This document shows positions 1 through 5,026 of a stretch of 5,026 nucleotides of DNA, in pieces. The stretch's first letter is position 1. Each line of letters starts with the position of its first letter. A program made the position numbers and the translations under genes. The stretch lies in contig JALWSN010000345.1 in assembly GCA_027080245.1 (NCBI GenBank), positions 1-5,026 of the forward strand. Direction: 5' to 3'. The DNA comes from Ignavibacteriales bacterium. Its GTDB lineage: Bacteria > Bacteroidota > Ignavibacteria > Ignavibacteriales > Melioribacteraceae. The notes beneath the pieces are model-generated. The model was given only the letters and a program-made list of their open reading frames with translations. It was not told the origin of the DNA and did not search any database.

Positions 1-1
1 T

Positions 2-916
2 AATTTAAGAGTATTAATTGAAGACTCGCTAAAATATTTTTACGAGAACGAATATTTCAATAAACTTTCCACGCCGAAAGGGTTGGCTAAAAAATTAGAA
101 ATCACTGAAAAACAAGCGAGAAAAGTAATCAATAAATTAATTTCCATTAAATTCATTAAAGAGAGTTCAAACGGATTTAAATTAACGGCAGAAGGCAAAA
201 AAGATGCTATTAAAATAATACGTTCGCATAGACTTCTGGAAAAATACATGGCGGAAGAAACAAGCGTTCCGCCGCAAAACTGGCATACGGAAGCCGAATT
301 TATGGAACACAGGATTAAAAATAGCGAGTTAAAAAAAATATTGAAATTATTGGGTAATCCCGTTGTCGATCCTCACGGAGACCCGATACCATTAGCTTCA
401 GGCGAGGTTCAAAAAATCAATTCGAAACCCTTACCGGAATTGCGTTCCGGCGACTTTGCAAAAGTAATTCACGTGGAGGACGAACCGCCAGAAATTTATT
501 CTGAAATTGTTAAGGCAAATATTTTCCCGGGAAGTCAATTGCAAATAATTTCAATTGACCATAATAATTTAATCGTAAAAATAAACGGCGAAGAAAAGAG
601 ACTCGATACAAAAGCGGCTGGGAATATTTCCGTTGTTAAGATTAAAGAGACCGAAGCAAGCAAAGAAAAATTAAAACCGCTAAGCGAGCTTAGGATTAAT
701 GAAGAAGTTGAAATAGCAGGAATTTCAGGGGGGTTGCTCGGGCAACAGCGCCGTCGCCTTTTAGATTTAGGCTTTGTAAAAGGTAGCAGAGTAAAAGCTT
801 TGTTAAAAGGCATTGGCGGCGACCCAACTGCTTATTTAATTAAGAACACAACAATCGCGCTCAGAGAAAATATTTCAAAATGGATTTTAGTAAAGGAATT
901 AGAAGATGAACGCTAA
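2..916 (+). CDS. DtxR/MntR-type metal-dependent regulator fused to two FeoA domains (5' partial)
   Basis: Metal-sensing transcription factor with FeoA modules, probably controlling the feo operon it heads. The frame is open from base 2 with no ATG, GTG or TTG before the TTG at 83. That TTG lies inside the winged helix, so the true start is off the window. Counting codon 83 as residue 1, the helix-turn-helix spans about -5 to 40. The dimerisation helices carry H49, E53, H68, E72, E75 and H76, which match the spacing of DtxR metal ligands H79, E83, H98, C102, E105 and H106. E72 replaces the DtxR Cys, as in MntR, which hints at Mn(II) or mixed Mn/Fe sensing. A DPHGDPIP motif (96-103) follows, then an FeoA/SH3-like domain (about 117-187) and a second, more typical FeoA domain (about 197-272, with RRRLLDLGF and GGDPTAY). 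Relatives I recall carry an N-terminal membrane helix before the HTH; whether this one does cannot be seen. The stop overlaps the next gene by 11 bases, so the two are co-translated. Family confidence is high; metal identity is inference. Confidence 0.88.
   Translation, partial: NLRVLIEDSLKYFYENEYFNKLSTPKGLAKKLEITEKQARKVINKLISIKFIKESSNGFKLTAEGKKDAIKIIRSHRLLEKYMAEETSVPPQNWHTEAEFMEHRIKNSELKKILKLLGNPVVDPHGDPIPLASGEVQKINSKPLPELRSGDFAKVIHVEDEPPEIYSEIVKANIFPGSQLQIISIDHNNLIVKINGEEKRLDTKAAGNISVVKIKETEASKEKLKPLSELRINEEVEIAGISGGLLGQQRRRLLDLGFVKGSRVKALLKGIGGDPTAYLIKNTTIALRENISKWILVKELEDER
893..897 (+). promoter_or_regulatory. Shine-Dalgarno site for the FeoB GTPase gene
   Basis: AAGGA ends 8 bases before the ATG at 906 and lies inside the upstream regulator gene. 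It favours 906 as the FeoB start over the internal Met codons 19 and 23. This keeps the Cys-containing N-terminal extension in the protein. Confidence 0.6.
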
Positions 917-1691
917 TTGCGAGAATTGCCCCGTTCATAATTTGAATACGCTTCAACGAATGGGCATCGAAATGAAGGATTTCGATTTTGTCGTTGCTCT
1001 AATGGGCAATCCTAACACTGGCAAAAGCACCGTTTTCAACGCTCTTACAGGCTTAAAGCAACACACTGGTAATTGGCCTGGCAAAACCGTAACCCGTTCG
1101 GAAGGAGGATATATTTACGGAACTCGCAAATTTAAAATAGTAGATTTACCCGGCACTTACTCACTGCTTTCGATGAGCGCGGACGAAGAAGTGGCACGTA
1201 ACTTTTTGTTGTTCGGCAAACCCGACGTAACGGTAATAGTGGCGGATGCTACAAGGCTTGAGAGAAATTTAAACTTGGTCTTTCAGGTCCTTGAAATAAC
1301 GGAAAGAGCGATACTCTGCATAAATTTAATCGACGAAGCCGAAAGGCACGGAATTCAAATAGACGAACGTCGACTGGCTAAAAAGCTTGGGATACCCGTG
1401 ATTAAAACAGCGGCGAGGGAAAAGAGAGGAACGGACGAACTACTTTATTTTATTGACGAAGTTGCAACCGGCAGTTACAAATGCAATCCCAATCGGGCTA
1501 CTGCCTATCCTCCCGAAATCGAGAAAGCATTAATTAAAGTTGAAAAATTATTGTTAGGAGAATTCCCCTATTTACCGAACACAAGATGGATAGCGTTAAG
1601 ATTGTTGGAAGGCGATCAATCAATAATAGAAGCTATTGAAAGCAACGATATTCAAGAATTAATTCAACAAAACGAAATGCAGAGCGCTTAA
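906..1691 (+). CDS. feoB: FeoB N-terminal GTPase domain protein (split FeoB, part 1)
   Basis: Cytoplasmic GTPase half of the ferrous iron transporter FeoB, 261 residues. All G motifs are present: G1 GNPNTGKS (34-41), switch I NWPGKTV with Thr61, G3 DLPG (80-83), G4 NLID (140-143) and a G5-like TAA (168-170). Asn37 matches the Asn that binds the activating K+ in Streptococcus thermophilus FeoB, so a K+-stimulated GTPase is expected. Residues after about 190 form part of the helical GDI-like domain. A short extension before the G domain has Cys5 and Cys8 (CENCPVH), a possible metal-binding site. The start overlaps the regulator gene and has an AAGGA 8 bases upstream. The protein ends at TAA (1689-1691), followed without a gap and in frame by the permease ATG. 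Full FeoB is usually one chain of about 700-770 residues, so this is an unusual split. No FeoC-like gene follows. Function is confident; whether the split is genuine is not. Confidence 0.92.
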   Translation: MNANCENCPVHNLNTLQRMGIEMKDFDFVVALMGNPNTGKSTVFNALTGLKQHTGNWPGKTVTRSEGGYIYGTRKFKIVDLPGTYSLLSMSADEEVARNFLLFGKPDVTVIVADATRLERNLNLVFQVLEITERAILCINLIDEAERHGIQIDERRLAKKLGIPVIKTAAREKRGTDELLYFIDEVATGSYKCNPNRATAYPPEIEKALIKVEKLLLGEFPYLPNTRWIALRLLEGDQSIIEAIESNDIQELIQQNEMQSA

Positions 1692-1694
1692 ATG
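1689..1694 (+). other. In-frame TAA-ATG junction splitting FeoB
   Basis: The stop of the GTPase half (TAA) is directly followed by the ATG of the permease half, with zero spacer and the same reading frame. There is no clear Shine-Dalgarno sequence in the 20 bases before the ATG, only a weak AGAG. If both are made, the second is best explained by termination-reinitiation. Reading through the single stop would give a seamless 734-residue FeoB. Confidence 0.85.
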
Positions 1695-3110
1695 CCGAAC
1701 AAAAATTTAATCGAAGAAGTCAACAAAATTAGATTAACGCTGGGTCAAAACATTTACGACGAAGTTACGGCTTCCATTTACAAAAAGGCCGGTGAGGTAG
1801 CCAAAGAAGTTGTAACACACAAGGGCGAAGATTCCGGAAAACAAAAACTCGATTACTGGCTGGATAAATTAGTTACGAACAAGTTCAGCGGATTTCTAAT
1901 AATGTTTTTACTACTTGCCGCTGTTCTTTGGATTACGGTCATCGGCGCAAATTACCCTTCGGATTTGCTTTCGAATTTATTAGTGGATAGGCTCCATCCG
2001 TTTCTGAAAAACGCTGCGCTACAAATAGGAGCGCCCTCTTGGCTTGTGGGGAGCTTAATTGACGGGGGGTATCTTGCTATGGCATGGGTTGTAAGCGTAA
2101 TGTTGCCGCCAATGGCAATTTTCTTCCCAATGTTTACCTTACTGGAAGATTTCGGCTACTTGCCGCGCGTGGCTTTTAATATGGACGCTTTATTCAAGAG
2201 AGTGGGGGCTCATGGTAAACAAGCATTAACGATGACGATGGGCTTCGGGTGCAACGCTGCGGGAGTAGTAGCTACAAAAATAATCGACAGTCCTCGCGAA
2301 AGATTAATAGCCATAATTACCAACAATTTCTCGCTTTGCAACGGCAGATGGCCCACTCAAATTTTGCTTTCAACGCTGTTCATCGCTCCGCTTGTTCCCT
2401 CTTACGTTGCGGGCGCGATAACTGCTGCCGCTGTTGTTTTCGTAGCGATACTGGGCATTGCATTTAGTTTGATTGTTTCGTGGGGATTGTCCAATAGTGC
2501 GTTAAAAGGGCAAGCTTCGGCTTTTAGCCTCGAGCTACCTCCGTATCGTCCTCCAAAAATTCTACAAACGCTTTACACTTCATTAATCGACCGCACCTTA
2601 ATTGTTTTGTGGCGGGCGGTAATATTCGCTTTCCCAGCTGGCATTTTAATTTGGATTGTTTCCAACGTTACAATAGAAGGCGAAAGTTTGGCGGCAATTT
2701 TCATTCATTGGATCAATCCTACCGCCCTCTTTTTTGGAATGAACGGTGTAATAATTCTTGCTTTTATAATTGCAATTCCCGCCAATGAAATAGTAATACC
2801 CACAATTTTAATGCTCACGATTTTAGTCGCAAGTCCGCAATATCTTGGCGCCTCGGCAGGAACGCTTCTTGAAGTTAATTCAGTTAATACTACTCTGAAC
2901 ATATTGAAATTAGGGGGTTGGACTGCTTTAACAGGCATAAACGTAATGCTGTTCAGCCTTTTTCATAATCCATGTTCAACGACAATCTACACAATTTACA
3001 AAGAGACAAAAAGTTTTAAATGGACATCAGTAGCAACTTTGCTTCCGTTAATAATCGGTCTTTTAGTTACGTTCATTGTCACCCAGTTTTGGCTTCTTTT
3101 TAGCGTTTGA
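1692..3110 (+). CDS. feoB: FeoB membrane permease domain protein (split FeoB, part 2)
   Basis: Inner-membrane half of the Fe(II) transporter, 472 residues, expected to work with the GTPase encoded just upstream. The first 60 residues are hydrophilic and helical (ending LDYWLDKLVTNKFSG) and correspond to the end of the GDI region and the linker to the first membrane helix. Hydrophobic segments lie near 67-84, 125-148, 222-243, 245-265, 305-325, 345-378, 410-422 and 446-470. The first Gate motif reads GFGCNAAG (184-191, Cys187), then IIDSPRERLIAI and NFSLCNGR (212-219, Cys216). The second Gate region has PANEIVIP (363-370) and HNPCST (Cys428) followed by KETKSFKW. These match the FeoB class known from Clostridia and similar anaerobes rather than the E. 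coli-type KEVVV version. The start is fixed by the abutting TAA, because the same frame is closed just before it. The stop is TGA. I rate it a real, intact permease domain; only its separation from the GTPase is odd. Confidence 0.92.
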   Translation: MPNKNLIEEVNKIRLTLGQNIYDEVTASIYKKAGEVAKEVVTHKGEDSGKQKLDYWLDKLVTNKFSGFLIMFLLLAAVLWITVIGANYPSDLLSNLLVDRLHPFLKNAALQIGAPSWLVGSLIDGGYLAMAWVVSVMLPPMAIFFPMFTLLEDFGYLPRVAFNMDALFKRVGAHGKQALTMTMGFGCNAAGVVATKIIDSPRERLIAIITNNFSLCNGRWPTQILLSTLFIAPLVPSYVAGAITAAAVVFVAILGIAFSLIVSWGLSNSALKGQASAFSLELPPYRPPKILQTLYTSLIDRTLIVLWRAVIFAFPAGILIWIVSNVTIEGESLAAIFIHWINPTALFFGMNGVIILAFIIAIPANEIVIPTILMLTILVASPQYLGASAGTLLEVNSVNTTLNILKLGGWTALTGINVMLFSLFHNPCSTTIYTIYKETKSFKWTSVATLLPLIIGLLVTFIVTQFWLLFSV

Positions 3111-3133
3111 ATTACAAGTAGGTATTTTATTAT

Positions 3134-3164
3134 TAGCAATATTTGTGCTTATTAAATATTGTTA
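3134..3164. terminator. Possible terminator stem-loop between convergent genes
   Basis: CAATATTT (3137-3144) and AAATATTG (3154-3161) form a perfect 8-bp inverted repeat with a 9-base loop. It extends to 11 pairs with one G-U pair at 3134-3164. It sits in the 68-base spacer between the feoB stop and the PAP2 stop, where a bidirectional terminator is expected. The stem is almost all A-T and neither side has a clean T-run (TTTAAC on the + side), so intrinsic termination would be weak. Confidence 0.4.
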
Positions 3165-3178
3165 TTTAACAAATAATT

Positions 3179-3994
3179 TTAGTATAAAGAAAATCGCACC
3201 CCCAACCCGTTAGGCAAAAGATAAAAAGACAAGTTAGAGCCTGAATGTTTGCTTAAACCGGGATTAAATCCAACCACAAACCGCCCCACAAAATAACCAA
3301 GCGCAGAGCCGGCAAACACATCCGAAAGCCAGTGCTGATTGTGGTGGATACGCGAAGCTGCAACCATAGTCGCGGTGCCAAACCAAAATATTTTCCAAAA
3401 ATAATTTTTGTAATAATTTGCCATTACAGTTGAAACTGCAAAAGCTACGGTTGAATGTCCGCTTGGGAAAGAATGAAAATCATTATTCGTAAATTGAAAT
3501 GGCTTAAAGAACAACGGACTTTTCCCGGCGTAAGGTCTCCGTCTTCCAATAGTTACTTTTATTAAGTAGGTCGCAATGCCTGAAAAAACAAAGGCTTCCG
3601 AAGCTTTTAATCCAAGAGTTCGCAGATTGTCGTTGCGAGCAAACAATCCCGTCAGGTACAATCCGCCCGCAAGCGCCGCTGTATATGCGTTTCCCCAATA
3701 TTTGTCAAATTGAAATATCCTCTCTCCGGTTTTGGTATTGTTGTTAACCGCAAAATCTTTTATCATTTTATCCACAGTAAATAAAGCCCCAGTAACAACA
3801 ATCGCACCCGTTAATTTAGCAAAACCATTTTCATTAAAATCTGACGGAGAGCGTAAAAGCGCATAGCCGGTTTTCAAAGCGGAATTAAAATCATTCAAAA
3901 AAATCGAATCGAAAGATTTTGTTTGCCCATTTAAAATATTTGGCGAGTTTAGAAAAAGAAAAATCGAAAATAAAACGGCGGAAAATTTTTTCAT
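3179..3994 (-). CDS. PAP2-family (type 2 phosphatidic acid phosphatase) membrane phosphatase
   Basis: Lipid phosphate or diphosphate phosphatase acting on the periplasmic side, 271 residues. All three PAP2 signature motifs are intact: K146-x6-R153-P154, PSGH (177-180, His180) and S214-R215-x5-H221-x3-D225. His221 is the expected nucleophile. A Sec signal peptide covers about residues 1-23, with likely cleavage before Gln24 (NG/QTKS), a pattern common in Bacteroidota. Hydrophobic segments near 58-75, 104-119, 132-150, 181-195, 199-216 and 223-242 fit the PAP2 six-helix fold. The tail after about 245 is polar and ends in alternating hydrophobic residues with a terminal aromatic (GVRFSLY). No clear Shine-Dalgarno sequence precedes the ATG. 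Candidate substrates in this family are undecaprenyl diphosphate, lipid A phosphates (LpxE/LpxF-like) and phosphatidylglycerophosphate; the sequence does not choose between them. It is convergent with feoB and divergent from the response regulator, so it probably has its own promoter and no functional link to iron uptake. Confidence 0.88.
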   Translation of the reverse strand: MKKFSAVLFSIFLFLNSPNILNGQTKSFDSIFLNDFNSALKTGYALLRSPSDFNENGFAKLTGAIVVTGALFTVDKMIKDFAVNNNTKTGERIFQFDKYWGNAYTAALAGGLYLTGLFARNDNLRTLGLKASEAFVFSGIATYLIKVTIGRRRPYAGKSPLFFKPFQFTNNDFHSFPSGHSTVAFAVSTVMANYYKNYFWKIFWFGTATMVAASRIHHNQHWLSDVFAGSALGYFVGRFVVGFNPGLSKHSGSNLSFYLLPNGLGVRFSLY

Positions 3995-4034
3995 TAATTT
4001 GTCCGAATAATAAAATAATTAAACGAGCATAAAA

Positions 4035-4073
4035 TAATTTTAATTCAATTAAGTTGCACGGTTAATTTTAATT
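4035..4073 (+). repeat. Direct repeat TAATTTTAATT, two copies
   Basis: The 11-mer occurs at 4035-4045 and 4063-4073, a start-to-start distance of 28 bases. In DNA this AT-rich it may be chance. It could also be a paired binding site, but 28 bp is not a whole number of helical turns. Confidence 0.3.
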
Positions 4074-4080
4074 TAGTAAT

Positions 4081-4098
4081 TTTTAAGCGGGCTTAAAA
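4081..4098. promoter_or_regulatory. 18-bp palindrome upstream of the response regulator (candidate operator)
   Basis: TTTTAAGCGGGCTTAAAA is a perfect 8-bp inverted repeat with a 2-base centre, ending 19 bases before the ATG at 4118. Its right arm overlaps a TAAAAT that could serve as a -10 box, so a bound dimer there would repress. No run of T follows directly, so a terminator is less likely. The cognate regulator is unknown. Confidence 0.45.
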
Positions 4099-4117
4099 TA
4101 TTTTCAGTAAAAGGGTC

Positions 4118-4771
4118 ATGAAACCTATTATTTTAATAGTTGACGACAATGTTTCCCAATTACTCCTAACCAGAAGTCTTTTAAGACGGAACAACTTTGA
4201 GATTTTAGAAGCGCAAAACGGTGCGGAAGCTTTTAAAATTGCAAAAGAAAGAAAACCGCAAGTAATTATTTGCGACATTTTGATGCCAAAAATGGACGGG
4301 TTTACGCTTTGCCGATTCATTCGCAACGACAAGGAATTAAAAGACACCCCAATTTTCTTTTACACGGCAACTTACCTTGACGATAAAGACAAAGAGCTTG
4401 CTTTTAAAATTGGAGTCGATGAATATTTAATTAAACCTGCAGAGAGAAAAACATTAATTGATCTAATTAACAAATACATTTACGAGAAACGACCCGAACG
4501 GCAAATAATTGAAATGGGGCGGGAGCCTTATAATGGCGAAAAAATTGTGTTAAGGGAGTACAACGCCGCGTTAATACGCAAATTGGAAGACAAAATGATT
4601 CAGCTTAAAGTTCAGCAAGAAATTCTTAACAGTCAGATATTAAAGTTAAAAAAGGAACTTAATAAAAAGAGCGAAGTGGAAAAAGTTCTCAGAGAGCAAA
4701 TTGAACAGCTACAAATACGATCCAAAGAAAGCGGAAGAGATTCTCAAGAGCCTTGGATTCCACAGAGATAA
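4118..4771 (+). CDS. Response regulator receiver domain with C-terminal coiled coil, probably truncated
   Basis: Two-component signalling protein. The receiver domain (about 3-122) has the acidic pair D9-D10, phosphoacceptor D53 (ICDILMPKMDG), T83-A84 and K106-P107, so it should be phosphorylatable. A linker and a charged heptad-like helix follow (about 145-200, LIRKLEDKMIQLKVQQEIL), which suggests a dimeric coiled coil. In relatives such a helix leads into PAS, histidine kinase or GGDEF output domains, none of which is present here. The last 17 or so residues (from RSKESG on) look like an out-of-frame reading of the next coding piece, so the natural protein is probably cut near 4700-4712. 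MKPIILIVDDN is a normal receiver start. The purine-rich AAAAGGG at 4109-4115 ends only 2 bases before the ATG, too close for a good ribosome site. No partner kinase lies nearby. The receiver call is confident; the native C-terminus is unknown. Confidence 0.8.
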   Translation: MKPIILIVDDNVSQLLLTRSLLRRNNFEILEAQNGAEAFKIAKERKPQVIICDILMPKMDGFTLCRFIRNDKELKDTPIFFYTATYLDDKDKELAFKIGVDEYLIKPAERKTLIDLINKYIYEKRPERQIIEMGREPYNGEKIVLREYNAALIRKLEDKMIQLKVQQEILNSQILKLKKELNKKSEVEKVLREQIEQLQIRSKESGRDSQEPWIPQR

Positions 4772-5021
4772 AGATGGAGTATTAAGAAGTTTTAATCTTG
4801 TTGGTTCAGGAACATATAAAACTCTATTAAAATTTGATTTACAAACATTAGAAATAGTTTATAAAGATCCAGCTGTTGTTTTGCCAGATTTATATGTTTA
4901 TACTTGTCCAGCAGGATATACAAAAATAAATGATAATTTATGTTTTTTAAAGAATAAAATTATTATACAAGATCAAGAATTATATTACTATAAAACTAAT
5001 GATTACTTATTCACAAAGTAA
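4701..5021 (+). CDS. Composite ORF: substrate-binding-protein-like fragment joined to an unrecognised AT-rich sequence
   Basis: The ORF overlaps the end of the response regulator in another frame. Its first codon is TTG with no ribosome site, and the frame is actually open from 4650, so a true start here is doubtful. Residues about 4-29 (YKYDPKKAEEILKSLGF, then DKDGVLR) closely resemble the YDPEKAKELL...DGDG segment found inside family 5 oligopeptide-binding lipoproteins of ABC transporters. That is an internal segment, not an N-terminus. The expected continuation is missing. From about residue 30 the protein becomes Lys, Tyr, Asn and Ile rich, with a CPAGYTKINDNLC motif (Cys69 and Cys81) that I cannot assign; short CPxGY motifs occur in phage structural and small Cys-rich extracellular proteins. 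GC falls to about 22% after 4800. AAAGG at 5020-5024 could serve a following gene. I treat it as two unrelated partial coding pieces rather than one gene. Confidence 0.35.
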   Translation: MNSYKYDPKKAEEILKSLGFHRDKDGVLRSFNLVGSGTYKTLLKFDLQTLEIVYKDPAVVLPDLYVYTCPAGYTKINDNLCFLKNKIIIQDQELYYYKTNDYLFTK

Positions 5022-5026
5022 AGGTA
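4790..5026. other. Low-GC segment of different origin
   Basis: Hand counting gives 50 G or C in bases 4801-5026 (about 22%), against about 38-43% in sampled stretches of feoB and the response regulator and 39% at 4701-4790. Codons shift to nearly all A/T third positions. This points to a phage, plasmid or other foreign source, or to an assembly join with another genome. Confidence 0.6.

Larger units (their letters stand above)
3995..4117. promoter_or_regulatory. Divergent intergenic region between PAP2 and response regulator genes
   Basis: This 123-base AT-rich spacer must carry promoters for both flanking genes. On the minus strand, TATTAT (4012-4007) matches a -10 box at 5 of 6 positions, but no good -35 lies at the right distance. 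On the plus strand, TAAAAT (4094-4099) is a possible -10 that overlaps the palindrome listed separately, again with no clear -35. I saw no Bacteroidetes-type TAnnTTTG box. Promoter positions therefore remain tentative. Confidence 0.35.

Noticed and set aside
83..85. TTG at 83 as the start of the DtxR-FeoA gene
   Set aside because: The frame is open back to the window edge and the upstream residues (EDSLKYFYENE) form the expected first helix of the winged-helix domain.
535..813. Minus-strand ORF of 92 codons
   Set aside because: It lies antisense to the FeoA domains, which have clear homology; it shows no recognisable motif or ribosome site and is a shadow.
1689..1691. Selenocysteine or other recoding at the FeoB stop
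   Set aside because: The codon is TAA, not TGA, no Cys is expected at this site in FeoB, and no downstream hairpin was evident.
2249..2467. Plus-strand 72-codon ORF inside the permease gene
   Set aside because: It is out of frame within the conserved FeoB Gate region and has low-complexity Cys/Arg content typical of shadow frames.
2705..2938. Minus-strand 77-codon ORF
   Set aside because: It is antisense to conserved FeoB membrane helices; its hydrophobicity simply mirrors them.
3504..3698. Minus-strand 64-codon ORF within PAP2
   Set aside because: It is an alternate frame of the PAP2 gene, whose catalytic motifs are in the longer frame.
4093..4347. Minus-strand 84-codon ORF
   Set aside because: It is antisense to the receiver domain, whose conserved residues prove the plus-strand frame.
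1..5026. CRISPR arrays, tRNA or rRNA genes, insertion sequence ends
   Set aside because: Reading both strands I found no regularly spaced repeats, cloverleaf-like segments, transposase motifs or terminal inverted repeats.

Overview
The window looks like a piece of a bacterial genome from the Bacteroidota/Chlorobi side of the tree, with Ignavibacteria-like bacteria the best guess. The support is moderate GC (about 38-43% in sampled coding stretches), AT-rich spacers, a DtxR-FeoA fusion regulator leading into feoB, and a periplasmic PAP2 protein whose signal peptide probably leaves Gln at the mature N-terminus. This placement is inference; there is no rRNA or other phylogenetic marker. Both ends cut through or abut incomplete genes, as in a short metagenomic contig.

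Positions 1-3110 (+ strand) hold a compact ferrous-iron uptake (Feo) operon. The first gene is open from the window edge. It encodes a DtxR/MntR-type metal-responsive winged-helix regulator fused to two FeoA/SH3-like domains. Its last 11 bases overlap the start of the FeoB GTPase gene. FeoB itself is in two pieces: a GTPase protein (906-1691) ends at TAA, and the membrane permease (1692-3110) starts at an ATG that directly abuts that stop in the same frame. Together they would make a normal-length FeoB of about 734 residues. The split falls inside the helical GDI region, so it is either a true two-subunit FeoB with coupled translation, a recent nonsense change, or a sequencing error. As a unit, the operon would sense intracellular Fe/Mn and drive GTP-dependent Fe(II) import across the inner membrane.

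Positions 3111-3178 are a short convergent spacer with a weak stem-loop. Positions 3179-3994 (- strand) encode a periplasmic/inner-membrane PAP2 phosphatase with all three catalytic motifs. Positions 3995-4117 are the divergent spacer, AT-rich, with an 18-bp palindrome 19 bases before the next start codon.

Positions 4118 to about 4705 (+ strand) encode a response-regulator receiver domain followed by a coiled coil. This arrangement usually leads into PAS, kinase or other output domains, but here it stops. From about 4700 the sequence changes character twice. A short piece in another frame reads like the interior of an oligopeptide ABC-transporter substrate-binding protein. After about 4790 comes a roughly 22% GC stretch with a CPAGYT-type Cys motif that I do not recognise. 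The simplest reading is a chimeric or rearranged end of the sequence, so the last 320 bases should not be taken as natural neighbours without read-level support. I see no clearly new biological system; the most notable points are the exactly split FeoB and the composite 3' end.
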